Origin: Flavobacteriaceae bacterium
GTDB taxonomy: Bacteria; Bacteroidota; Bacteroidia; Flavobacteriales; Flavobacteriaceae
Length of the DNA: 64,000 nt
Direction of reading: 5' to 3'
NCBI GenBank assembly: GCA_031277535.1
Contig: JAITMD010000008.1
Coordinates: 310,001 to 374,000, forward strand
A program made the position numbers and the translations under genes. This document shows positions 35,501 through 44,096 of this stretch, in pieces. The notes under the pieces are model-generated. The model made no database searches. It worked only from the letters and a program-made list of their open reading frames with translations, and was not told where the DNA came from. Position 1 is the first letter of the stretch. Every line of letters starts with the position of its first letter.

Positions 35501-36213
35501 CATTCTTTTTAGCAGAGACGTTGAAGTTAGATATTCTACCTATGTACATACATGGTAATGCTGAGGTAAACGGCAAGAGCGACTACATCATTTATGGCGG
35601 GCATATTATCACTACTATAGGAGAGCGCATCGCTTATGACGACTGGTCTTATGGTAAGGACTACTCAGAGAGAACAAAGAAAATAAGTAAGTTCTACAAA
35701 GAACAGTTTAAGGATATCAGAAAGCAGTTAGAGGATAAAAACTACTTTAAGCGAAAGATGTTCTTGAGTTATTTATATAAAGAAGGGACAATCTTAAAAG
35801 AGGTTAAAGCAGATTTTAATGCGTATGGTGAAGACTATTACGAATTAAACAATCATATAGGAGATAAGGAAAAAGTAGGTCATATAGCAGATGACTATGG
35901 ACAAATAAATTTCTTATTAACTTTACAACAAAGCAAACGCAAAATATCTTGTTATATCAATGAGGAGTATAAGCGTTGTGTAGCACAGACGAACTATGTA
36001 GTGAAGCGTAGAAATATTTACTACACAGCAAGCGTAGAAGAAGTAGTTAATAGCGTGAGCACACTATTATTATCTACAAAGACAGATATCGAAGTAGGGA
36101 TACACCTTACTAAAATAGTGGTATTAAGACGAAAAGTCGAAGGGTATGTACCTCCTATTGGTTTTAGATTATCTGTAGAGAATGAGTATATCAGTGTATA
36201 TCTAAGGGAATAA
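32551..36213 (+). CDS. MMPL/RND-type exporter fused to an acyltransferase and a degenerate methyltransferase-like tail
   Basis: A 1220-residue fusion. Residues 1-830 form an MMPL-type exporter with two sets of helices (TM1 at about 15-33, clusters near 270-410 and 665-810) and two large periplasmic loops. Residues of about 860-1085 are a PlsC-like acyltransferase with NHTSFLD near 899 and FPEGTRS near 966, so both catalytic blocks are intact. The last 135 residues (HIADDYGQINFLLTLQQ) resemble the first motif of a class I methyltransferase, but the glycine-rich loop is lost. The layout suggests that export and acylation of the pigment or its lipid carrier are coupled at the membrane. Confidence 0.87.
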   Translation: MSSIFYHIYQWGQKNKILFFILSILFVVLTAYGALNIKFEEDITRILPKNEKTGITSKVLSQLRFSDKVSVIIEKQKDGSTEDLVELADQFLDSLAVKSTYVKAIQGKVDDENINEAISFVYEHLPLFLEEVDYGKIQSKLSNDSLKQVVEGNYKTLISPTGMVAKQFIQRDPLGIGFIALQKLQQLNIGDDFHLVDGYIMNKEEDKLLLFIDPVYDGTETEHNTLFVDYLERVKQGLNQAYINKVSVDYFGASFVAVANAKQIKNDIQKTVAISVTVLMILLVLFYRKLFIPIILFIPTVCAALVALFVLYFIKDSISAISLSVGAILIGITIDYALHIMTHYKHSGDIKEVYQEITRPIIMSCATTAVAFLCLVFVHSEALKDLGIFASITVMAAGIFSLLFIPHLYKPSEKDLVGESNTLIDKVAKFPFDRSKWLLGLCLLVTIVSFFTFDKTTFNKDLSSMNYFPEELKQAEEKLDNTIDSNSKSLYVTCYGKNVDEVIENNAKLAQHLNTERANGHIIQYSSLGNIVLSKSQQEQKIKLWEAFWAKQDIPSIKNTLIREGQQYGFMAETYTGFYDLLATKFSVIPVQEYVKLNPQIIDEFFKEKEGFYTVSTLVKVKEEDRTAFVKEIVGVKDYLVIDRKAINETFLSNLVNDFASLVNYSMIAVVLILWFFFRRIEMVIVSMIPIAITGFITTGMMGLFQIEFNIFSSIVCTLVFGQGVDFTIFMTNALQKEYTTGKNDSVMYRSSILLAVLTTLLAIGTLVFAKHPALRSISAVSLIGISVEALVTFILYPRLFRFFFTNRQTKGKSPITLRLLLFSIVSFTYFGVCGVLYSCIARILMIILPLPKVVKLRWFGKGMSLYQRSVLYLNPFVKKATINKHKEDFKKPAVIIANHTSFLDSLTIGMVNSNIVYLVNDWVYKSPVFGKAVQMAGFYPVSNGVDNSVEHLEERVKQGFSLMIFPEGTRSLTNDVQRFHKGAFFLAETLKLDILPMYIHGNAEVNGKSDYIIYGGHIITTIGERIAYDDWSYGKDYSERTKKISKFYKEQFKDIRKQLEDKNYFKRKMFLSYLYKEGTILKEVKADFNAYGEDYYELNNHIGDKEKVGHIADDYGQINFLLTLQQSKRKISCYINEEYKRCVAQTNYVVKRRNIYYTASVEEVVNSVSTLLLSTKTDIEVGIHLTKIVVLRRKVEGYVPPIGFRLSVENEYISVYLRE

Positions 36214-36218
36214 AAGTT

Positions 36219-37757
36219 ATGGAGAAGAAGTATGATGTAGTTGTGATAGGAAGTGGTCTTGGGGGATTGGCTTCTGCTGTTATTTTAGCGAAGGAAGGAA
36301 AGAAAGTCTGTGTGTTAGAAAAAAATACGCAGTACGGAGGTAATTTACAAACCTTCTCACGTGATAAATCAGTATTTGATACGGGAGTACATTATATCGG
36401 CGGTTTAGATGTAGGAGAGAATTTGTACAAATACTTCTCTTATCTTGGGATTATGGATAAGCTTAAACTTCATCGCTTAGATGAGGATGGTTATGATCGT
36501 ATCTCTTTTGAAGATGAAATGATAGAGTATCCACATGCGCAAGGGTATGAAAACTTCGTACAGAAACTATTAGTTCACTTCCCAAAAGAAGAAGAAGCAC
36601 TGCGCAAGTATTGTGATAAGATAAACGAGATATGCCATCAGTTCCCGATGTACAATTTAGAAGATGGCAAGGGATATGATGAGAATGTAGTTAGTATAAA
36701 ACTGATAGATTTCTTAGATGAAATTACTACGGATGAGAAGTTAAAGGCTGTGTTGATAGGGTCTAACTTCTTATATGTGGCAGATAAAGAGAAAACACCG
36801 CTGTATGTACATGCATTGACAATCAACTCTTATATTCAGAGTGCGTGGAGATGTGTAAATGGAGGTAGTCAGATCAGTAGAGCACTTATCAAAGTGCTGA
36901 AGAGTTATGGTGGAGAGATCTATAAGCATAAAGAGGTTGTAAGTTTTACTTTTGACAATCAACAATTGACATCGTGTACTACTGCAGATGGAAGTCAGTA
37001 TTATGCAGAGCAGTTTGTTTCTAATATTAACCTGAAACATACGATACGCATGGTGGGTGCAGAGAGTTTCTCAAAACCATTTGTAAAGCGTATTATGAGT
37101 TTGGAAGAAGTGCCTTCGGTGTTCTCGTTGTACATTGTCTTTAAAAAAGATAGTTATCTCTATCAGAATAGCAATATATATCATTATAACAGTGTAGAGG
37201 ATGTATGGGATACACACCATAAGGCTGAGGGTAGATGGCCTAACTTATTAGTAGCCTCTATGAATTGTACATCGCCTGCGCAAAAATGGGCGGATAGTAT
37301 GACTGTGATGACATATATGGACTTTGAGGAGGTGAAGCAATGGGAAGATACCTTTAATGTTTCTACCATAAAAGAGTTGGAAAGTAGAGGGGAAAGCTAT
37401 GAAGCCTTTAAAAAAGAAAAAGAGAGACTGCTGTTGGCAAAATTAGAGACTAAATATCCAGGTATCTGTGATGCCATACAGAGTGTACATTCATCAACTC
37501 CCCTTACCTATCGAGACTTTATAGCGTCTGAAGGTGGTAATATGTACGGTTTTGTCAAAGATGCTAATAGCCCAATGAAGACATTTATATCGCCAAGATC
37601 GAAGATAGGTAACTTGTTCTTCTCAGGACAGAATGTGCGTATGCATGGGGTAATGGGAGTAACTATCGGAGCCTTTGTAACCTGTTTAGAAATGGTAGAT
37701 AGAGAGAGTCTATTAGCAAAGTTATATCAATTCAGAACAGATGAAACAGTGGTATAA
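36219..37757 (+). CDS. FAD-dependent oxidoreductase, phytoene desaturase/CrtISO-like
   Basis: The 512-residue flavoprotein has an N-terminal FAD motif VVVIGSGLGGLASAVILAKEG with EKN at the end of the second strand, then NTQYGGNLQTF, and a C-terminal GQNVRMHGVMGVTIGAF block, as in carotenoid desaturases, isomerases and all-trans-retinol saturase. In flexirubin clusters such enzymes are expected to act on the polyene chain (isomerisation, desaturation or saturation), since no carotenoid genes are present. It overlaps the following lipoprotein gene by 17 bases. Confidence 0.86.
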   Translation: MEKKYDVVVIGSGLGGLASAVILAKEGKKVCVLEKNTQYGGNLQTFSRDKSVFDTGVHYIGGLDVGENLYKYFSYLGIMDKLKLHRLDEDGYDRISFEDEMIEYPHAQGYENFVQKLLVHFPKEEEALRKYCDKINEICHQFPMYNLEDGKGYDENVVSIKLIDFLDEITTDEKLKAVLIGSNFLYVADKEKTPLYVHALTINSYIQSAWRCVNGGSQISRALIKVLKSYGGEIYKHKEVVSFTFDNQQLTSCTTADGSQYYAEQFVSNINLKHTIRMVGAESFSKPFVKRIMSLEEVPSVFSLYIVFKKDSYLYQNSNIYHYNSVEDVWDTHHKAEGRWPNLLVASMNCTSPAQKWADSMTVMTYMDFEEVKQWEDTFNVSTIKELESRGESYEAFKKEKERLLLAKLETKYPGICDAIQSVHSSTPLTYRDFIASEGGNMYGFVKDANSPMKTFISPRSKIGNLFFSGQNVRMHGVMGVTIGAFVTCLEMVDRESLLAKLYQFRTDETVV

Positions 37758-39396
37758 GTACTTTTGGGTTTTAATAGTAGCTGCTATAATAGCAAGCTGT
37801 GGTGTAAAAAAGGGATTGAGAGATGTTCCTAATTTATCACTGTATGACACTGTTATGCCTAAAGTAATTATATTAAATGACAGTGTTCGCACTACTGATA
37901 AAGGCTTTTTAAGTAAGAATAAACAACAATTATGGGAATTATATGTTAGTGGTGATCCTTATCAAATAGGATTGAATACAGGAGCTCTAACAAAGGATTT
38001 ATATCAAAAACAGGAAACAATCTTTTTTTCAAAAGTAGAGGAGTTTGTGCCTCCTGGGTTTAAGCAAAAGCTGCTAATTAAAGCGCTGAAATACTACAAT
38101 AGAGATTTATATCAATACATTCCGAATGAGTATAAGGCTGAGATATATGGGCTTAGTAAGTATGCTACTACCCGATTTGACTTCTTAGGACCAGCTTACC
38201 AACGCAATCTCTATCTTCACGGAGCACATGATATAGGACATGCCTTTCAGGATTTGGCTTTGGTAGGTTGTACATCATTAGCGGTGTGGGATGAGAATTC
38301 TGCTGATGGCGGTTTATTGATAGGGAGAAACTTTGACTTTTACGTGGGAGATGATTTTGCGAAGAATAAGATTATCGCTTTTATACAACCTGAAAAGGGA
38401 AATGCGTTTATGTCTGTAACTTGGGGAGGGATGACAGGTGTGGTATCAGGAATGAATGAGAAAGGACTTACTGTAACACTAAATGCAGGCAAGTCGTCTA
38501 TTCCCTTAAAGGCTAAAACGCCTATCTCTGTAGTGGCTCGTGAGATATTACAATATGCTGATAATATAGAGCAAGCTATCGCAATCGCTAAGACGCAAAA
38601 GGTATTCGTATCAGAGTCTATCATGGTGGGTAGTGCAGCAGATAGAAAGGCAATATTGATAGAGATAGCACCTAAGAATTTCGGAGTATATGAGGTACCT
38701 AATAGCAGTGCGTTAATCTGTTCAAATCACTTTCAGAGTGAGGCTTTTAAAGACGACAAACGAAATAAGAAACAAATAGAAGAGAGTCACTCACAATACA
38801 GATGGGATAAGGTCAACGAGTATGTGCATAGCGCTGAGGTATTGACTCCTCAAAAGATGGTGGAGATACTCAGAGATACAAAAGGACTGAATGGAAAGGA
38901 AATAGGGTATGGAAATGAGAAGGCATTAAACCAACTTTTAGCGCATCACGGCATTGTGTTTCAACCTGAGAAAAGACTTGTGTGGGTGTCGTCTAATCCT
39001 TATCAACTCGGTGAGTTTGTAGCGTATGATTTAACTAAAATATTTAATAAAGAAATTAAAGGTTATCACTTAGGGATAGATAGTTTAACGATAGCAAAAG
39101 ACAAGTTTATCTATACTAAAGCGTTTAAAGATTATGAGCGTTTTAGAGTAGAAGATCATGTGTTTCAGAAAGTGATAAAGGATAAACAAGAAGTTTCTGA
39201 TGAGTATATTAAAAGCTATCAGAAGCTGAATCCTGAGTATTGGTTAGTGTATTATCGCGCGGCATTGTATTATATGCAACAGAAGCAGTACAAAGATGCC
39301 AGAGAACAGTTTAACTTAGCGCTGACTAAAGAGGTAACTACTCTACCTGCGGAGAAAAAAATAAAGAAGTATTTAAAAAAAATAAGAAATAAGTAA
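37741..39396 (+). CDS. C45-family autoproteolytic acyltransferase/hydrolase, lipoprotein
   Basis: The 551-residue protein has a lipoprotein signal ending IIASC (Cys20). It belongs to the Ntn-hydrolase family of acyl-CoA:6-aminopenicillanic acid acyltransferases. The probable new N-terminal nucleophile is the Cys in LVGCTSLAVWDEN near residue 177, with NFDFYVGDDF and SVTWGGMTGVVSGMNEKGL downstream as expected. The C-terminus has a TPR-like helix pair. As a membrane-anchored acyltransferase outside the cytoplasm, it is a good candidate for forming or breaking the ester between polyene and resorcinol; that is inference. Confidence 0.83.
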   Translation: MKQWYKYFWVLIVAAIIASCGVKKGLRDVPNLSLYDTVMPKVIILNDSVRTTDKGFLSKNKQQLWELYVSGDPYQIGLNTGALTKDLYQKQETIFFSKVEEFVPPGFKQKLLIKALKYYNRDLYQYIPNEYKAEIYGLSKYATTRFDFLGPAYQRNLYLHGAHDIGHAFQDLALVGCTSLAVWDENSADGGLLIGRNFDFYVGDDFAKNKIIAFIQPEKGNAFMSVTWGGMTGVVSGMNEKGLTVTLNAGKSSIPLKAKTPISVVAREILQYADNIEQAIAIAKTQKVFVSESIMVGSAADRKAILIEIAPKNFGVYEVPNSSALICSNHFQSEAFKDDKRNKKQIEESHSQYRWDKVNEYVHSAEVLTPQKMVEILRDTKGLNGKEIGYGNEKALNQLLAHHGIVFQPEKRLVWVSSNPYQLGEFVAYDLTKIFNKEIKGYHLGIDSLTIAKDKFIYTKAFKDYERFRVEDHVFQKVIKDKQEVSDEYIKSYQKLNPEYWLVYYRAALYYMQQKQYKDAREQFNLALTKEVTTLPAEKKIKKYLKKIRNK

Positions 39397-40688
39397 TGGA
39401 AATCTCTCGAATAGAATATCAATCCAAAGAAGATATTTTGACTTATCAAGAGCAAAGACTACAAGAAGTTTTGGCTTATGTCAATGAGCACTCCCCTTTT
39501 TACAAAGAATTGTTTAAGGAGAAAGGAATTGACGTAAAGACAATACGAACACTTGAAGACTTACAACACTTGCCTTTGACCACTAAAGATGATTTGCAGA
39601 GACAGAATGATGCATTCTTCTGTGTTCCTAAAACTTCGATAATCGATTATGCTACTACATCTGGAACTCTGGGAGATCCTGTGACATTTGGGCTAACAGA
39701 TAGTGACTTGGAGCGATTAGCAGAGAATGAGTATCAGTCTTTTAAATGTGCAGGTGTACAAAAAGGAGATGTGGTGCAACTGATGACGACGATCGATAGA
39801 AGGTTTATGGCTGGGTTAGCTTATTTCTTAGGATTGAGAAAGTTGGGTGCTGGGGTTATTCGCGTTGGTGCGGGTATTCCACAGTTACAATGGGACTCTA
39901 TCTTACAGTATCAACCGAAGTACCTAATCGCTGTTCCTTCGTTCCTATTGAAGTTAATCGATTATGCAGAGAAGAATAATATAGATTACAATAACAGTAG
40001 TGTGAAAGGGGTAATCTGTATAGGGGAAGCATTGCGTCAAGCTGATTTGACACCTTCTATTTTAGCACAGCGCATTACGGAAAAGTGGGATATAAAGTTA
40101 TATTCAACGTACGCCTCTACAGAAATGGGGGCTGCCTTTACTGAATGTGAGTTTATGCAAGGTGGACATGTGAATCCTGAGTTGATTATCACAGAGGTAC
40201 TAGATGAGGAGAATAAGGTAGTGGCAGATGGAGAATTAGGAGAGTTGACTGTGACTACATTGGGTGTAGAAGCGTTGCCATTAATACGTTTTAAGACGGG
40301 AGATATGGTGCGTAAACATACATCGACTTGTAGCTGTGGACGTCATACGTATCGCTTAGGACCTGTAGAAGGTCGTAAAAGACACATGATAAAATACAAA
40401 GGAACGACACTGTATCCACCTGCTATTGTTGATTTACTGAATTCATTTCCACAGATTAAGATGCATCTAATAGAGGTTTCTACCAATGAAATCGGGACAG
40501 ATGAGATCGTGATTAGAATTGTGACAGAGGATAATAGTCAGGAGTTCTCAAAGAATATCAAAGATACTTTTAGAGCGAAACTACGCGTAGCACCTAAAGT
40601 GGTTATAGAGGACTTCGAGGTGTTACAACCTATAGTGTTTAATCCTATGAGTCGTAAACCGATTACATTCATCGATAAACGCGTTTAA
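39396..40688 (+). CDS. PaaK-like AMP-dependent aryl acid ligase
   Basis: A 430-residue adenylate-forming enzyme of the phenylacetate-CoA ligase family, with ATP-loop YATTSGTLGDP (residues 86-96), core YASTEMGAAF and GELTVTTLGVEALPLIRFKTGD, and the Cys cluster CSCGRHTYRLG seen in PaaK. It probably activates the 4-coumarate made by the ammonia-lyase and loads it on CoA or an acyl carrier protein, the job done by ApeH in proteobacteria. It is the last gene of the cluster and starts at the stop of the C45 gene; gltX follows with its own promoter. Confidence 0.87.
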   Translation: MEISRIEYQSKEDILTYQEQRLQEVLAYVNEHSPFYKELFKEKGIDVKTIRTLEDLQHLPLTTKDDLQRQNDAFFCVPKTSIIDYATTSGTLGDPVTFGLTDSDLERLAENEYQSFKCAGVQKGDVVQLMTTIDRRFMAGLAYFLGLRKLGAGVIRVGAGIPQLQWDSILQYQPKYLIAVPSFLLKLIDYAEKNNIDYNNSSVKGVICIGEALRQADLTPSILAQRITEKWDIKLYSTYASTEMGAAFTECEFMQGGHVNPELIITEVLDEENKVVADGELGELTVTTLGVEALPLIRFKTGDMVRKHTSTCSCGRHTYRLGPVEGRKRHMIKYKGTTLYPPAIVDLLNSFPQIKMHLIEVSTNEIGTDEIVIRIVTEDNSQEFSKNIKDTFRAKLRVAPKVVIEDFEVLQPIVFNPMSRKPITFIDKRV

Positions 40689-40745
40689 CCCGTTGATAGA
40701 GTAAAATATTATATTAAATATCTGTAGATAAATATTCTTAGTATT

Positions 40746-40753
40746 TATCTTTG
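40746..40753 (+). promoter_or_regulatory. minus-7 promoter box of gltX
   Basis: TATCTTTG matches TAnnTTTG, 18 bases before the gltX ATG, in an 83-bp gap after the pigment cluster. Confidence 0.55.
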
Positions 40754-40771
40754 TAAAAAATTTAAAACAAA

Positions 40772-42283
40772 ATGGCTAAGCAAGTTCGTGTGCGTTTTGC
40801 ACCAAGTCCAACTGGACCATTACACATTGGTGGCGTAAGAACCGCGTTATTCAATTATTTATTCGCTAAAAAGCACAATGGAGTATTCTATATTAGAATT
40901 GAGGATACTGATCAAAATCGTTTTGTACCTGGAGCAGAAGCTTACATTTTAGAAGCTTTAGAATGGTTAGGGATTTCACCTGATGAGACAATTGGTAAGA
41001 ATGAGAAATTCGGACCATACAGACAGAGTGAACGCAAAGAATTGTACAAACAATATGCTGACCAACTAATCGAGAATGGATGGGCATATTATGCTTTTGA
41101 TACTGCTGAAGAATTAGATCAATTGAGAAAAGAGGCTGAAGCAGAAGGAAAGACTTTTATTTATAACCATACCAATAGAGAACAGTTAAGCACTTCTTTA
41201 AAATTATCAAAAGAAGAGGTAGCTGCTAAAATAGCTAATGGAGATGCTTATGTAATTCGTTTTAAAACTCCTGTAGGAGAGACATTACATTTAAAAGACA
41301 TCATTAGAGGAGATATTAAATTCGAGACAAGTCTATTAGACGACAAAGTACTATATAAAAGTGATGGTATGCCAACGTATCACTTGGCTAATATTGTAGA
41401 TGACCACTTGATGGAAACATCGCATGTGATCAGAGGTGAAGAGTGGTTACCTTCTCTTCCACTGCACGAATTACTTTATAAAGCATTTGGATGGGAAGCC
41501 CCTGAGTTTGCTCACCTTCCGCTAATTCTTAAGCCTGTAGGTAATGGTAAGTTATCTAAACGTGATGGAGATAAATTAGGTTTCCCTGTATTCCCATTAG
41601 ATTGGCAAGATCCTACGTCAGGTGAGAAGTCTTCTGGATATAGAGAAAGAGGATTCTATCCTGAGACAGTGGTGAACTTCTTGGCTCTATTAGGATGGAA
41701 TGATGGTACAGACCAAGAGATTTTCTCTTTAGAAGAGTTAGTAGAGAAGTTTGATTTAACACGTGTACACAAGGCAGGTGCTAAGTTTGACCCAGAGAAG
41801 AACAAATGGTTCAACCAACACTATTTAAAGCTTCAAAACGATGCTGATTTGGCTAAAGCATACCAAGTAATCTTAAAAGAGAAAGGTGTTGAAGCAAGTG
41901 ATGTTTATGTTGAGAAAGTAGTGGGATTAATTAAGGAGAGAGCTACATTCGTAGCAGATTTCTTTGAGTTAAGTGACTTCTTCTTTGTTAAACCAACTGA
42001 GTATGATGCTAAGGCATTAAAGAACTGGAAAGAAGATACTTCTGACATCATGAAGCAAATAGCTGATGTGATTAAAGGAATTGATGCATTCGAAGCTAAG
42101 AATATTGAAGAGATTGTAAAAGCTTGGATTAATGAGCAAGGTATCGGAATGGGTAGAGTAATGCAACCATTGCGCTTGAGTCTTGTAGGAGCGGTTAAAG
42201 GTCCAGACTTATTTGAGATCATCGAGATGATTGGTAAGGAGGAGACAATAGAAAGATTGGCAATAGCAATTGAAAAGAATTAG
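40772..42283 (+). CDS. gltX: glutamate--tRNA ligase
   Basis: A class I aminoacyl-tRNA synthetase of 503 residues that charges tRNA-Glu. HIGH-type motif PLHIGGVRTALFNYLF lies at about 16-31 and the KMSKS-type motif KLSKRDGDKLG near 263. The anticodon-binding helical domain fills the C-terminal third. Its own TATCTTTG promoter and a strong terminator behind it show a single-gene unit unrelated to the pigment genes. Confidence 0.97.
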   Translation: MAKQVRVRFAPSPTGPLHIGGVRTALFNYLFAKKHNGVFYIRIEDTDQNRFVPGAEAYILEALEWLGISPDETIGKNEKFGPYRQSERKELYKQYADQLIENGWAYYAFDTAEELDQLRKEAEAEGKTFIYNHTNREQLSTSLKLSKEEVAAKIANGDAYVIRFKTPVGETLHLKDIIRGDIKFETSLLDDKVLYKSDGMPTYHLANIVDDHLMETSHVIRGEEWLPSLPLHELLYKAFGWEAPEFAHLPLILKPVGNGKLSKRDGDKLGFPVFPLDWQDPTSGEKSSGYRERGFYPETVVNFLALLGWNDGTDQEIFSLEELVEKFDLTRVHKAGAKFDPEKNKWFNQHYLKLQNDADLAKAYQVILKEKGVEASDVYVEKVVGLIKERATFVADFFELSDFFFVKPTEYDAKALKNWKEDTSDIMKQIADVIKGIDAFEAKNIEEIVKAWINEQGIGMGRVMQPLRLSLVGAVKGPDLFEIIEMIGKEETIERLAIAIEKN

Positions 42284-42306
42284 ATAGTTTCTAAATAGAA
42301 CGAATT

Positions 42307-42362
42307 AAGAGGGTTTTAAGTGATATATTTATGTATCTTTAACTTAAAACCCTCTTTTTTAT
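42307..42362 (+). terminator. gltX terminator
   Basis: A 15-bp perfect stem, AAGAGGGTTTTAAGT (42307-42321) with ACTTAAAACCCTCTT (42342-42356), is followed by a T-run. Confidence 0.88.
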
Positions 42363-42448
42363 TTTGAGTTATGTCGTTGATTAGTAAATTTGTATAAAAT
42401 AGTACTATACTATTCGAAATAGAGAAGGTTGAATTAAAAAATTGAAGA

Positions 42449-42970
42449 ATGAAAAGATTATTAGTTTTGTTTTGTGTTTTAGTAGTAAGTAGTATTTCCT
42501 TATCAAGTTGTACAGTTAATGATAATGATATGGGAGATAAGGCAGCACATAAATGGGAAGACTTTGTTCAAAAGAATCTTATAGGTGATTGGGTACCTGT
42601 GTCTATTGCTTTTGGGCCAGTCATTGGTGTACCTATTAAAACAATACCATATCCTCATAAACCAGATTGTAATAAAGATTTACTAATCATGAGGAAAGAT
42701 TATTCAGGAGCATTTAATCGTCAATTGAATGATTGCGTTTTAAAACAGACAAAGTTAACATGGAAGCATAGATTTGCTGATGTTAGTTTTGTAACTGAAG
42801 ATGGACGTACAATTAAATCTGTTCCATTACATAAAGATTCGAAGTCTTTGGTATTACTGTTTCCTGCTGCAGAATTTCCTGAAATAGTTAAAATGATTGA
42901 TCCAACAGGAGAACTGATAACAAGTGAAAATATTAAATTTTTGATGTTTAAAGTAACATACGTAAAGTAA
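42449..42970 (+). CDS. lipoprotein of unknown function (lipocalin-like)
   Basis: A 173-residue protein with a lipoprotein signal and lipobox SLSSC (Cys21). The mature part starts with acidic and polar residues and then has GDWVPVSIAFGP and CNKDLLIMRKDYSGAF, which recall lipocalin-like DUF5004/DUF4923-type Bacteroidota lipoproteins, but I cannot fix the family. Two cysteines (DCNKD, NDCVLK) may form a disulfide. It forms its own unit between the gltX terminator and its own at 42981-43012. Confidence 0.78.
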   Translation: MKRLLVLFCVLVVSSISLSSCTVNDNDMGDKAAHKWEDFVQKNLIGDWVPVSIAFGPVIGVPIKTIPYPHKPDCNKDLLIMRKDYSGAFNRQLNDCVLKQTKLTWKHRFADVSFVTEDGRTIKSVPLHKDSKSLVLLFPAAEFPEIVKMIDPTGELITSENIKFLMFKVTYVK

Positions 42971-42980
42971 TAAGAATTTG

Positions 42981-43012
42981 AAGCAGCAATTTTAAGAATT
43001 GCTGTTTTTTTT
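42981..43012 (+). terminator. terminator of the lipoprotein gene
   Basis: CAGCAATT (42984-42991) pairs with AATTGCTG (42997-43004), extended by three A-T or G-T pairs, and is followed by eight T. Confidence 0.85.
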
Positions 43013-43046
43013 GTTTCTTTATGAGAAATTATAAAAACATATTGTT

Positions 43047-44021
43047 ATGGCAGGTTTCGGAATCGTAGGAGGAATAATAATCTTACTTATTTTTTTAGGT
43101 TTTTTTACAGTTAAGCAACAGTCTGCTGCTATTGTAGAAAGATTTGGGAAGTTTAATAGTATTAGACATTCAGGATTACAATTAAAAATACCTTTTGTAG
43201 ATCGTATTACAGGAGTTGTAAATTTACGTATTCAACAATTAGATGTAATGATTGAGACAAAAACGAAAGATAATGTTTTTGTTAAGATGAAAGTGTCTGT
43301 ACAGTTTAAGGTAATTGCGACTAATGTATATGATGCTTTTTATAAGTTAGAATATCCTCATGATCAAATTACTTCTTATGTATTTGACGTTGTACGTGCT
43401 GAGGTTCCAAAGCTTATTTTGGATGACGTGTTTGAGCGCAAAGATAATATTGCTATTGCTGTAAAGAGAGAGTTGAATGAAGCAATGACAACTTATGGTT
43501 ATGATATCATCAATACATTGATTACTGATATTGATCCAGATATTCAAGTAAAGAATGCAATGAATCGTATTAACGCAGCCGATAGAGAAAAAGTGGCAGC
43601 TGAATATGAAGCAGAAGCAAGTAGAATTCGCATCGTAGCAAAAGCGAAAGCAGAAGCAGAGTCTAAGCGTTTACAAGGGCAAGGTATCGCTGATCAACGT
43701 AGAGAGATTGCACAAGGACTTTTGGAAAGCGTTGATACATTAAATAAAGCAGGTATAAATTCGCAGGAAGCATCTGCGCTTATTGTTGTTACTCAACATT
43801 ATGATACCTTACAATCTGTAGGAGCTGATAGCCGTTCTAATCTGATTTTATTACCTAATGCTCCTTCAGCAGCAAGTGATATGTTGACTAACTTGGTAGC
43901 TTCTTTTGCAGCAAGTAGTAAAGTGGGAGAAATGACCTCAGCAGGTTTGTCTGAAAAGAAAGCTTCTAAGGCTCCAAAATATATTTCTGATGTAGATAAT
44001 GGTAATTTGGATAATAATTAA
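43047..44021 (+). CDS. SPFH/stomatin-like membrane protein (QmcA type)
   Basis: The 324-residue protein has an N-terminal membrane anchor (about residues 4-21), an SPFH/PHB domain (about 22-190, VKQQSAAIVERFGKFNSIRHSGLQLKIPF-type start), a charged coiled coil with AEAESKRLQGQGIADQRREIA, and a C-terminal tail. Such proteins form large membrane rings and organise microdomains or work with proteases. No NfeD partner is encoded next to it. A terminator follows within 21 bases. Confidence 0.9.
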   Translation: MAGFGIVGGIIILLIFLGFFTVKQQSAAIVERFGKFNSIRHSGLQLKIPFVDRITGVVNLRIQQLDVMIETKTKDNVFVKMKVSVQFKVIATNVYDAFYKLEYPHDQITSYVFDVVRAEVPKLILDDVFERKDNIAIAVKRELNEAMTTYGYDIINTLITDIDPDIQVKNAMNRINAADREKVAAEYEAEASRIRIVAKAKAEAESKRLQGQGIADQRREIAQGLLESVDTLNKAGINSQEASALIVVTQHYDTLQSVGADSRSNLILLPNAPSAASDMLTNLVASFAASSKVGEMTSAGLSEKKASKAPKYISDVDNGNLDNN

Positions 44022-44041
44022 AATAAAGCTTTGTATAAAGT

Positions 44042-44068
44042 AAAAAAGGTACCTATGGGTACCTTTTT
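44042..44068. terminator. bidirectional terminator between convergent genes
   Basis: AAAAAGGTACC (44043-44053) pairs with GGTACCTTTTT (44058-44068) around a TATG loop. It can end both the SPFH gene and the leftward three-gene unit. Confidence 0.82.
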
Positions 44069-44096
44069 CATTTTAAACTATAGAAGAAAGTTTAAA

